Of a stretch of 10,191 nucleotides of DNA, positions 1-5,872 are shown one piece after another. This DNA comes from Anaerolinea thermophila (GTDB lineage Bacteria; Chloroflexota; Anaerolineae; Anaerolineales; Villigracilaceae), in the NCBI GenBank assembly GCA_020722305.1, contig DYLB01000068.1, positions 1 through 10,191 on the forward strand, read 5' to 3'. Each line of letters starts with the position of its first letter. The stretch's first letter is position 1. The notes under the pieces were generated by a model, which worked only from the letters and a program-made list of their open reading frames with translations, searched no databases and was not told the DNA's origin. The translations under genes were made by a program, and so were the position numbers.

Positions 1-63
1 GCGCGCCTTCGCAATGACACCGTTCATGAAGGCGTAGGTCACGTTTGCAGCGTGACCTGCTAC
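1..63. repeat. Two adjacent short dyads at the left edge
   Basis: There is no gene between the window edge and the stop codon of the minus-strand gene at 75. CGCCTTC (4-10) pairs with GAAGGCG (28-34). AGGTCACG (36-43) pairs with CGTGACCT (51-58) around a 7-nt loop, and GTA/TAC triplets flank the second dyad with a 2-nt offset. On the minus strand, bases 18-1 read GTCATTGCGAAGG onward, which resembles a GTCATTGCGA-type interspersed repeat seen in many bacterial genomes; that comparison is from memory. The second hairpin lies just downstream of the minus-strand gene and could protect its mRNA 3' end. No U-tract follows it on that strand, so it is not a standard intrinsic terminator. Confidence 0.55.
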
Positions 64-74
64 TTCCGAAGTTT

Positions 75-1340
75 TTATTTCAAGCTCTCGACCAATTGCT
101 TGATGTGTTCGAGCATCTTCTGGCCCTTGACGCTGCCGTACAGCAAACGGGCGGCCACGCCCTGGTCAACCTTATCAATGCCGCCCAGCGGCTTGGCTAA
201 TTTTTGCAGCAGGCTGCGGTCGCATTTATCGAGCATGTCGTCGCGGCGCTTGATCCCCTCCGCCAGCGAAACCCGCCGGTCCCACAGGCGCACGTCGTCC
301 TGAGCGGATTTGTCGAAGTCGAAGCAATAGGTGTGGAAGAGCTGGTGGGCGGTCTCATGGATATACTGCCATTTGACCAGCGGAGCTGTCTCTTCGAAAT
401 AGGCGTGGACCTGCTCCTTCAACTGGGTCAGGCTGTATTCGGGATGCGCCCGGCAAAGTTCGAAGAATTTGAAGATGATCCGCGGGCGGTACTCGTTGGG
501 CGTCATGCGGATCTTGTCTTTTGCCAGCAGTTCCAGGTATTTATCCAGCAGGGCTTCGGGAGCCTGACTGCCATTCTTTTCCGCCGGCTTGAAAATCAAC
601 ATGACTGAGATCTGGTTCTCCTGCGACTTGACCTGGACCATGTCCTTCTGGGCGTTCAGGAAATCCTTGAAACTGGAGTAGCCGTAATTGCGCTCGTTGA
701 AGGCCGGGTCGAGGCGCAGCATGGCGTTCTTCAGTTCGGCGGCCAGCATCCAGTCGCTTTCACGGGTTTGCAAGACCCGGCGCATCAACTGGCGGGCTTC
801 GCTTAACTCGAAGGAGACCGAAACCGTCTCACTGGCCGGGTCCCCCTTGGCGGGCGTACTCTCGCTGTTGACCAGCCGGTCGTAGAACATGAACTCGTCG
901 CAGGCATTGACCAGGTACTCGGCGGTCGTGCCGCTGATGCCCATCCCGATCACGGTCAACCCGCTGCGGCGCAGGCGGTGGACCAGTTCGGTGAAATCCC
1001 CGTCGCCCGAAACCAGCAAAACGTGGGTCAAGTTGGCCGTATTGCTGTGCAGGAGTTCGAGCGCATCAATCACGATGCGGATGTCGGCGGCATTCTTGCC
1101 CCGGCGGCTGGAAACGTGGATCAAGTCAATGCCCAGGCCGAGCAGTTCGCGCTGCCGGTCGGGGTAGATTGACCAGTCGGCGTAGGCCCGGCGATAGACC
1201 ACCCGCCCGATCTGGGCCGCCTCTTCCAGAATGCGCGACCATTCGACCTCGGCAGTCTTGTCGTGTTTATGGCTTTCGTAACTGATTTCGATGTTATCAT
1301 AGTCAATGAAAACAGCCACTTGATGATTGTCGTTGTTCAA
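75..1340 (-). CDS. NYN (LabA/DUF88-like) domain protein with a LOTUS/OST-HTH domain
   Basis: This 421-residue protein probably cleaves or binds RNA in the cytoplasm. Residues about 7-157 form a NYN domain of the PIN-like nuclease fold. Visible acidic positions are D13 and D15-N16 in FIDYDN, D86 and D92 in ADIRIVIDALE, and D113/D115 in SGDGDF, matching the family's metal-binding site. Residues about 178-250 look like a LOTUS/OST-HTH domain, with GYSSFKDFL at 220-228 as its signature; such domains bind RNA and are commonly fused to NYN domains in bacteria. Residues about 262-421 are helical, charged and not recognised. The start is TTG at 1340-1338, chosen because a strong AAGGAGGG lies 4 nt upstream and no ATG competes. 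It is monocistronic here and divergent from the glycosyltransferase operon. The domain call is firm; the RNA substrate and any pathway are unknown. Confidence 0.9.
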   Translation of the reverse strand: MNNDNHQVAVFIDYDNIEISYESHKHDKTAEVEWSRILEEAAQIGRVVYRRAYADWSIYPDRQRELLGLGIDLIHVSSRRGKNAADIRIVIDALELLHSNTANLTHVLLVSGDGDFTELVHRLRRSGLTVIGMGISGTTAEYLVNACDEFMFYDRLVNSESTPAKGDPASETVSVSFELSEARQLMRRVLQTRESDWMLAAELKNAMLRLDPAFNERNYGYSSFKDFLNAQKDMVQVKSQENQISVMLIFKPAEKNGSQAPEALLDKYLELLAKDKIRMTPNEYRPRIIFKFFELCRAHPEYSLTQLKEQVHAYFEETAPLVKWQYIHETAHQLFHTYCFDFDKSAQDDVRLWDRRVSLAEGIKRRDDMLDKCDRSLLQKLAKPLGGIDKVDQGVAARLLYGSVKGQKMLEHIKQLVESLK

Positions 1341-1344
1341 CGTA

Positions 1345-1352
1345 CCCTCCTT
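1345..1352 (-). promoter_or_regulatory. Strong ribosome binding site fixing a TTG start
   Basis: The minus strand reads AAGGAGGG followed by TACG and then TTG. This near-perfect Shine-Dalgarno sequence at normal spacing is the reason for choosing the non-ATG start of the NYN gene. Confidence 0.8.
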
Positions 1353-1380
1353 GGGTTAAAAATCATTGTAAGTATATTAT
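1351..1380 (+). promoter_or_regulatory. Candidate promoter of the GT4-yraN-miaA operon
   Basis: TTGGGT (1351-1356) is followed after 18 nt by TATTAT (1375-1380), which would start transcription near 1387 and leave a leader of about 40 nt. It overlaps the minus-strand promoter almost completely, so the two could not easily be occupied at the same time. The matches are moderate and AT-rich, so another register is possible. Confidence 0.4.
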
Positions 1381-1399
1381 AAGCTCGTTCTTGCCGCAA
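1371..1399 (-). promoter_or_regulatory. Candidate sigma-70-type promoter of the NYN gene
   Basis: On the minus strand, TTGCGG (1399-1394) is followed after 17 nt by TATACT (1376-1371), giving a predicted transcript start near 1364 and a leader of about 24 nt. A second register, TTAAGG-18-TATAAT, overlaps it upstream. The -10 box is part of TATACTTACAA, which recurs exactly at the -10 box of the transporter operon promoter (3930-3940). Confidence 0.5.
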
Positions 1400-1425
1400 C
1401 CTTAAAACTGAAACGGAAGGTCAAT

Positions 1426-2622
1426 ATGCGTATCGGCATGATGGCAGACACCTACAAACCGCACATCAGCGGGATCACCAACTACATCGCGTTGAACAAG
1501 CGTTACCTCGAACGCGCCGGGCACGACGTCTTCGTCTTCACCTTCGGGGATATGGATCACGCCGACGACGAGACCCGCATCATCCGCTCGCCCGGCCTCC
1601 CACTGGTGGATACCGGCTACTTCCTCAGCTTTCGCTACAGCCCAGAAGCCAAAAGCCTGCTCCAGACCATGGACGTGGTCCACGTCCACCACCCGTTCCT
1701 GAGCGGACGCCTGGCGCTGCGCTATTGCCACCCGCTCCAGATCCCCATCGTTTTCACCAACCACACCCGCTACGACCTGTACGCCCAGGCCTACCTGCCC
1801 ATGTTGCCCGAAGAGATCAGCGATACCCTGCTAGAAGCCTACATGCCCAACTTTTGCGGCGCAGTGGACAAGGTCATCTCGCCCTCGGAGGGGATGGCCC
1901 GCGTCTTGCGCGAACTGGGCGTGGAGAGCCCGATCGAAGTCGTGCCCAACGGGGTGGAGTTGCAGCGTTACTTCGACGCCCCGCCCCTCTCCCGCGCCGA
2001 CTTTGGGTATGCTCCCGATGACCTGCTGCTCATCTACGTCGGACGGCTCGGCCCGGAGAAGAACCTGGAATTCCTGCTGCAAGCCTTTTCCGCGGTGGCC
2101 GAGGCCCTCGACAACGTGCATCTGCTCCTGCTGGGCGACGGCCCCTCCCGCGAGGAACTCGAAAAGATGGCCGGCGAGTTGGCCTGCCGCCAGCGCATCC
2201 GTTTCGCCGGGATGGTGCCCTATGACCAGCTTCCCGGCTACCTGACCATGTGCGATATCTTCGTCACGGCTTCGAAGACCGAAGTCCACCCCCTGTCGGT
2301 GATCGAAGCCATGGGCGCGGGATTGCCGGTGATGGGCGTCCAATCCGTTGGGGTGGGGGATACGGTCGTCGAAGGCCGGACCGGCTTCCTGTCCACGCCC
2401 GACCCGGCGGCATTCGCCGCCAAATTGACCCGGCTGTGCCTCCAGTCCGAATTACGGGCGGAAATGGGGGCCAGCGCCCGCCGCGAATCCACCCAATACG
2501 CCATCGAGCGCACCACCCAATTGATGACCGATATCTACGACAAACTGGTCTACGATTCCAGGCCGCGCAAACGCGGCTGGCGCGTCCGCCTGCGCGGGAT
2601 GATGGAGCGTATGCGCCAATGA
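1426..2622 (+). CDS. GT4-family glycosyltransferase, possibly diacylglycerol glycosyltransferase-like
   Basis: This 398-residue GT-B fold enzyme would transfer a sugar from a nucleotide-sugar donor to an acceptor at the cytoplasmic face of the membrane. The N-terminal acceptor half has the glycine-rich loop SGITNY (15-20), HVHHP (86-90) and FTNHTRYDLY (110-119). The C-terminal donor half has VGRLGPEKN (205-213), LGDGPSRE (236-243) and the GT4 EX7E motif E286-E294 within SKTEVHPLSVIEAMGAG. The C-terminus (378-398) is rich in Arg and could contact acidic lipid. The NHTRYDLY-type acceptor motif and SKTE context resemble enzymes that glucosylate diacylglycerol, but other lipid or envelope acceptors fit too. 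ATG is preceded by GGAAGG at 1415-1420. Its stop codon overlaps the next start (ATGA), so it leads an operon with yraN and miaA. GT4 membership is firm; substrate is inference. Confidence 0.92.
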   Translation: MRIGMMADTYKPHISGITNYIALNKRYLERAGHDVFVFTFGDMDHADDETRIIRSPGLPLVDTGYFLSFRYSPEAKSLLQTMDVVHVHHPFLSGRLALRYCHPLQIPIVFTNHTRYDLYAQAYLPMLPEEISDTLLEAYMPNFCGAVDKVISPSEGMARVLRELGVESPIEVVPNGVELQRYFDAPPLSRADFGYAPDDLLLIYVGRLGPEKNLEFLLQAFSAVAEALDNVHLLLLGDGPSREELEKMAGELACRQRIRFAGMVPYDQLPGYLTMCDIFVTASKTEVHPLSVIEAMGAGLPVMGVQSVGVGDTVVEGRTGFLSTPDPAAFAAKLTRLCLQSELRAEMGASARRESTQYAIERTTQLMTDIYDKLVYDSRPRKRGWRVRLRGMMERMRQ

Positions 2623-2972
2623 CCCACAACCAGCGCATCGGACAATGGGGCGAAACGGTGGCCCTGGCTTACCTGGAAGGGAAAGGCTGCCGCGTGCTCG
2701 AGCGGAACGTCCGCACGCCTTACGGGGAAATAGACCTGGTGGCCGAGCAGGGCGGCATCACCATCTTCGTCGAGGTCAAAACCCGCACCTCGGGGGCTTT
2801 CGGCGACCCCGAAGCCTCGGTCAATGCCCGCAAACAGGCCCACATGCTGGCCTCGGCGGAATACTACGCCCAGCAGCACGAGATTGACCACTGGCAAATT
2901 GACGTGATCGCCATCACCGGCCGGCCCGGCCAGAGCCATACCCTGCACCATTTCGAGAACGCGCTTGGATAA
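2619..2972 (+). CDS. yraN: YraN/UPF0102 family nuclease-fold protein
   Basis: This 117-residue protein belongs to a widespread family with a restriction-endonuclease-like fold and no settled function; roles in DNA processing have been suggested. The family pattern is present in order: an N-terminal helix with GQWGETVALAYLEGKG (8-23), then GEIDL (36-40) with D39, and VEVKTRTSGAFG (51-62) with E52 and K54. D39, E52 and K54 match the PD-(D/E)XK catalytic pattern. Length is usual for the family. The start is the ATG inside the ATGA overlap with the glycosyltransferase stop, placing the family's N-terminal motif right after it; the frame stays open upstream, but that is antisense or out-of-frame coding inside the glycosyltransferase gene. 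It overlaps miaA by 8 nt, so all three genes should be translated from one message. Confidence 0.9.
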   Translation: MTHNQRIGQWGETVALAYLEGKGCRVLERNVRTPYGEIDLVAEQGGITIFVEVKTRTSGAFGDPEASVNARKQAHMLASAEYYAQQHEIDHWQIDVIAITGRPGQSHTLHHFENALG

Positions 2973-3894
2973 GAAACCTCCCCTGGTCGTCATCCTCGGC
3001 CCGACCGCGGTCGGGAAAACCGCCTTTTCTCTGGAATTGGCCGAAAAAGTGGGCGGAGAAATCGTCTCGGCCGATTCGCGCCTGTTCTACCGCGGCCTGG
3101 ACATCGGCACCGCCAAACCAACTTTGGAGGAACGCAAACGGGTCCCCCACCACCTGGTGGACGTGGCCAACCCAGACGAAACCTGGTCATTGGCCGTGTT
3201 CCAGCGGGCGGCGCGGGAGGCCCTGGCCGATATCCACGCCCGGGGCCGCATCCCGTTCCTGGTCGGCGGCACCGGCCAATACGTCGCGGCCGTGACCCGG
3301 GGCTGGCTGCCCCCGGAAGTCAAACCCGACCCACGCCTGCGGCTTGTCCTGGAAGAATTAGCCAGGACGCGTAGTATTAATTGGCTACACGACGGTCTAA
3401 ACACTCTTGACCCCGAGGCTGCCGGGAAGATAGACCCGCGCAACCTGCGCCGCACCATCCGGGCGCTAGAGGTGATCCTTTCGACCGGTAAACGCTTCTC
3501 GGCCCAGCGCGGCCAGGGCGAATCGCCCTACCGCCTGCTGACGATCGGACTGACACGTCCTCGCCCCGAACTCTACGCCCGCATTGACGAACGGATCGAG
3601 GCCATGTTCAGCGACGGCTTGCTGGACGAGGTGCGCGGCCTGCTGGAACGAGGCTATTCGCCGGACCTGCCGTCCATGTCGGCCATCGGCTACCGCGAGA
3701 GCGTGGCTGTGCTGCGCGGCGAATTGACCCTGGACGAGGCCAAAATCCAGATGAAACGCCTGACGCGGGTTTTCGTCCGCCGCCAGGCTAACTGGTTCAA
3801 GGCTGGCGACCCGGCCATCCACTGGTTCCAGGCCTCGGAGCCAGGACTGGTCGAAAAAGTCGGAATACTCGTCCGGGAATTCATCGAAAATTAG
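2965..3894 (+). CDS. miaA: tRNA dimethylallyltransferase MiaA
   Basis: MiaA adds a dimethylallyl group to N6 of A37 in tRNAs that read codons beginning with U, giving i6A, which stabilises codon pairing. The 309-residue length is typical. The P-loop GPTAVGKT is at 12-19, SADSRLFYRGLDIGTAKP at 35-52 holds the catalytic Asp37, and PHHLVD and GGTGQY follow. The tRNA-contacting region is followed by DPRNLRRTIRALEV, SAIGYRE and the C-terminal TRVFVRRQANWFK signature. The start is TTG at 2965: it gives the family's usual few residues before the P-loop, no ATG is available nearby, and it overlaps yraN by 8 nt, suggesting translational coupling. No strong Shine-Dalgarno precedes it (only GAGAACG). 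A patch of codons unlike the rest of the gene lies at about 3358-3410. No clear terminator follows. Confidence 0.96.
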   Translation: MDKKPPLVVILGPTAVGKTAFSLELAEKVGGEIVSADSRLFYRGLDIGTAKPTLEERKRVPHHLVDVANPDETWSLAVFQRAAREALADIHARGRIPFLVGGTGQYVAAVTRGWLPPEVKPDPRLRLVLEELARTRSINWLHDGLNTLDPEAAGKIDPRNLRRTIRALEVILSTGKRFSAQRGQGESPYRLLTIGLTRPRPELYARIDERIEAMFSDGLLDEVRGLLERGYSPDLPSMSAIGYRESVAVLRGELTLDEAKIQMKRLTRVFVRRQANWFKAGDPAIHWFQASEPGLVEKVGILVREFIEN

Positions 3895-3907
3895 TCCCCC
3901 AAAACGG

Positions 3908-3935
3908 TTGTACAGACTGAAAAAATAAGTATACT
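3908..3935 (+). promoter_or_regulatory. Candidate promoter of the ABC importer operon
   Basis: TTGTAC (3908-3913) and TATACT (3930-3935) are spaced 16 nt apart in an AT-rich island between miaA and the binding-protein gene. Transcription would begin near 3942, leaving a leader of about 70 nt. The -10 box sits in a perfect 12-bp palindrome (3926-3937). Confidence 0.6.
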
Positions 3936-3937
3936 TA
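3926..3937. promoter_or_regulatory. Palindrome TAAGTATACTTA over the -10 box; possible operator
   Basis: The 12 bases are a perfect inverted repeat covering the predicted -10 hexamer, the right position for a repressor site. Its right half, extended to TATACTTACAA, also occurs in the promoter of the NYN gene (minus strand 1376-1366). No regulator gene is nearby to support the idea, and AT-rich palindromes can occur by chance. Confidence 0.3.
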
Positions 3938-4000
3938 CAAAGTAACTGAATAGCGCCCAATTCATCGGGAGAACGGTGCGCCTCAGGCTCTCAACCATCT

Positions 4001-4008
4001 AAAGGAGG
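4001..4008 (+). promoter_or_regulatory. Ribosome binding site deciding between GTG and ATG
   Basis: AAAGGAGG ends 2 nt before a GTG (4011) and 5 nt before an ATG (4014). The ATG has the normal spacing and is taken as the start of the binding-protein gene; the difference is one residue. Confidence 0.8.
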
Positions 4009-4013
4009 AAGTG

Positions 4014-5651
4014 ATGAAATCTCGCAAGTGGCTCGTTCAAGTGATCCTGATTGCTGCTGTATTGCTCTCTGCCTGCGGGCAGGCCGGAGGCGGCAGCCAG
4101 GAACCGGTCGTTTTGAAGGTCGGCTGGACCGGCGCGCCGGATACGCTCAACCCGGCTTACGCCTTCCTGACCGAATCCTTCACGATCTTCGACCTGACCT
4201 ACTCAGCCCTGACCACCCAGGCCGTCAGCGGCGAATACGTCGGCAGCCTGGCCAAGGAATGGACCCACAGCGACGACGGCCTGACCTGGACCTTCACGCT
4301 CAAGGACAATATCACCTGGCACAACGGCGAACCCTTCACCGCTTCAGACGTGGCCTGGACGATCAACGCCATCATCGCCGACCCGGACGGCTGGGCAGCG
4401 GTCTCGAACTACACGGCCAACTTCGTCGAAGCCGCCGCCCCGGATGACAAGACGGTAGTCATCACCCTCGACACGCCGGTCGGGAACATGGAATACCGCC
4501 TGTCCTGGATCTACATCGTCTACCCGCCAGATTTCGAAGTCTTCACCACGCCGGAAGACCTGCAAAATTTCACCAATGACACGCCCACCGGCACCGGGCC
4601 GTTCAAAGTCACGAGCTTCGACAAGGACCTGGGTGTGATCGTTATGGACGCCTACGCCGACTACTTCGACGGAGCGGCCAAGATTGACCAGATTACCTTC
4701 CAGACCTTCGACAACTCGGACGCCATGATCCAGGCCCTCAAGGTCGGCGACATTGACATGGTGATTGACGTGCCGCAGAGCGCCTTCGCCACCGTGGAAG
4801 GCTTCGAGAACGTCAAAGCCGTCAAAACGGCGGGCAGCTATTTCTCCGAGTTGATCATCAACTCCGTACCGGAAGACTTCGACCCGGCCCCCAACAAGAA
4901 TCCCGCCCTCGACGACCCGCAGGTCCGCCTGGCGATAGCCCATGCCATCAACAAGCAAGACCTGGTGGACGCGGTGCTGCAAAACCTGGGCGTGGTGGGC
5001 GATACCATCGTCCCGCCCCAGCTCGGCGGCGGATTCTGGCACAACCCCAACATCCAGGATATTCCCTTCGACCTGTCCAAAGCCAACGCGGTACTCGAAC
5101 AGGCCGGTTACGTGATGGGCGCAGACGGCGTGCGCGAAAAGGACGGCGTGCGCCTGGAATTCCGCCTGCAATTCCCGTCAGACAACCCGCTCTATCCTCG
5201 CGTCGCCGACATGCTGACCGCCTGGTTCAAAGAAGCTGGGATCAAGACCACACCCGAATCGGTGGACCCCGACAGCCTGTACAGCCAGATGACGCCCGCC
5301 GGGAACTACGACCTGGTGATCTGGGGCTGGGGACCCGACCCCGACCCGGACTTCATCTTGAGCGTGATGACCTCCGACCAGTTCGTGGACGGCGGCTGGT
5401 CCGACAGCGGCTACATGAATCCCGAATACGATCAGCTCTATCTCGACCAGCAGGTGACGGTTGATAAGGCTGCCCGCCAGGCCATTATCTGGAAAATGCA
5501 AGAAATGGTCTTCAACGACCGGCCTTACATCGTCCTCTGGTACGAAGACCTGCTGCGGGCCTATCGCTCCGACCGCTTTACCGGGTTCATCGAATCCCCG
5601 CTGGGGATCGAAATCCACCACTCCATGCTCCAGGTGGAACCGGTACAGTAA
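4014..5651 (+). CDS. Family 5 (peptide/nickel-type) ABC importer substrate-binding lipoprotein
   Basis: This 545-residue extracellular binding protein captures substrate and delivers it to the permease pair encoded downstream. Residues 1-20 form a lipoprotein signal peptide: basic MKSRK, a hydrophobic core, then lipobox LLSAC with the lipid-modified Cys21. A Gly/Ser-rich linker (22-29) follows. The SBP_bac_5 signature is clear at about 82-117, with DGLTWTFTLKDNITWHNGEP followed by FTASDVAWTI. The C-terminal lobe contains YDLVIWGWGPDPDPDF, typical of peptide-binding members. Length is usual for DppA/OppA proteins. The family also includes oligosaccharide, nickel and opine binders, so peptide uptake is likely but not proven. 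It is the first gene of the operon, with its own promoter and a strong ribosome binding site. Hairpin-rich repeats separate it from the first permease. Confidence 0.94.
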   Translation: MKSRKWLVQVILIAAVLLSACGQAGGGSQEPVVLKVGWTGAPDTLNPAYAFLTESFTIFDLTYSALTTQAVSGEYVGSLAKEWTHSDDGLTWTFTLKDNITWHNGEPFTASDVAWTINAIIADPDGWAAVSNYTANFVEAAAPDDKTVVITLDTPVGNMEYRLSWIYIVYPPDFEVFTTPEDLQNFTNDTPTGTGPFKVTSFDKDLGVIVMDAYADYFDGAAKIDQITFQTFDNSDAMIQALKVGDIDMVIDVPQSAFATVEGFENVKAVKTAGSYFSELIINSVPEDFDPAPNKNPALDDPQVRLAIAHAINKQDLVDAVLQNLGVVGDTIVPPQLGGGFWHNPNIQDIPFDLSKANAVLEQAGYVMGADGVREKDGVRLEFRLQFPSDNPLYPRVADMLTAWFKEAGIKTTPESVDPDSLYSQMTPAGNYDLVIWGWGPDPDPDFILSVMTSDQFVDGGWSDSGYMNPEYDQLYLDQQVTVDKAARQAIIWKMQEMVFNDRPYIVLWYEDLLRAYRSDRFTGFIESPLGIEIHHSMLQVEPVQ

Positions 5652-5662
5652 CATATCATCAT

Positions 5663-5709
5663 GTACCGCCGACCTACGGTCGGCCTTGCCAGGCGGAGCC
5701 TGGCGGTAC
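5663..5709. repeat. Compound palindromic element after the binding-protein gene
   Basis: Two perfect hairpins lie in tandem: GCCGACC (5668-5674) with GGTCGGC (5678-5684), loop TAC; and GCCAGGC (5688-5694) with GCCTGGC (5698-5704), loop GGA. An outer 8-bp pairing, GTACCGCC (5663-5670) with GGCGGTAC (5702-5709), competes with the hairpin bases, so the RNA could fold either as two hairpins or as a small three-way junction. No U-tract follows, so it is unlikely to be a full terminator. By analogy with REP sequences between binding-protein and permease genes, it could stabilise the upstream message. Confidence 0.7.
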
Positions 5710-5763
5710 GATGAGCATCGTGCAAAATCTTCGCGGTTGCGATAGCTTTCCGAGAGTAATACT

Positions 5764-5784
5764 ATGAAACCTGACAGGTTTCAT
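5764..5784. repeat. Palindromic repeat AAACCTG-N-CAGGTTT, copy 1
   Basis: ATGAAACCTG (5764-5773) and CAGGTTTCAT (5775-5784) form a perfect 10-bp inverted repeat about a single A. A shorter copy with the same core lies 62 nt downstream. The element is non-coding and sits between the binding-protein and permease genes. Confidence 0.7.
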
Positions 5785-5845
5785 CAAGCCCATTGGGTTC
5801 GAAACGCTGGCGTAACAAAAGCAATTCGTCCGAGGCCGATTTTCG

Positions 5846-5860
5846 AAACCTGCCAGGTTT
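5846..5860. repeat. Palindromic repeat AAACCTG-N-CAGGTTT, copy 2
   Basis: AAACCTG (5846-5852) and CAGGTTT (5854-5860) are separated by one C, giving a 7-bp inverted repeat with the same core as the copy at 5764-5784. It ends 12 nt before the permease start codon, so the structure could limit ribosome access there; no good Shine-Dalgarno is visible. Confidence 0.7.
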
Positions 5861-5872
5861 GAGAACGTCAAG

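Noticed and set aside
2250..2618. In-frame upstream extension of the yraN gene
   Set aside because: It overlaps the glycosyltransferase gene in another frame. The YraN family begins right at the ATG at 2619.
4344..5171. Long open frame on the minus strand (275 codons)
   Set aside because: It is antisense to the binding-protein gene in a GC-rich region where such frames are common. Its Val/Gly/Asp/His-rich composition matches no family, and no ribosome binding site is visible.
5668..5704. GC-rich hairpins as an intrinsic terminator
   Set aside because: No run of T follows, and the permease genes downstream have no other clear promoter, so read-through is needed.
5663..5709. Cloverleaf-like arrangement that might be a tRNA
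   Set aside because: It is only 47 nt long and lacks a T-arm, anticodon arm and conserved tRNA bases; a palindromic repeat explains it.
5764..5860. Two palindromic repeats as a minimal CRISPR array
   Set aside because: The arms are only 7-10 bp, there are just two copies with unequal lengths, and no cas genes are present.
5764..5862. Small open frame starting at the ATG in the first AAACCTG palindrome
   Set aside because: Its start and end both lie in the repeat copies, no ribosome binding site precedes it, and the peptide looks like translated intergenic DNA.
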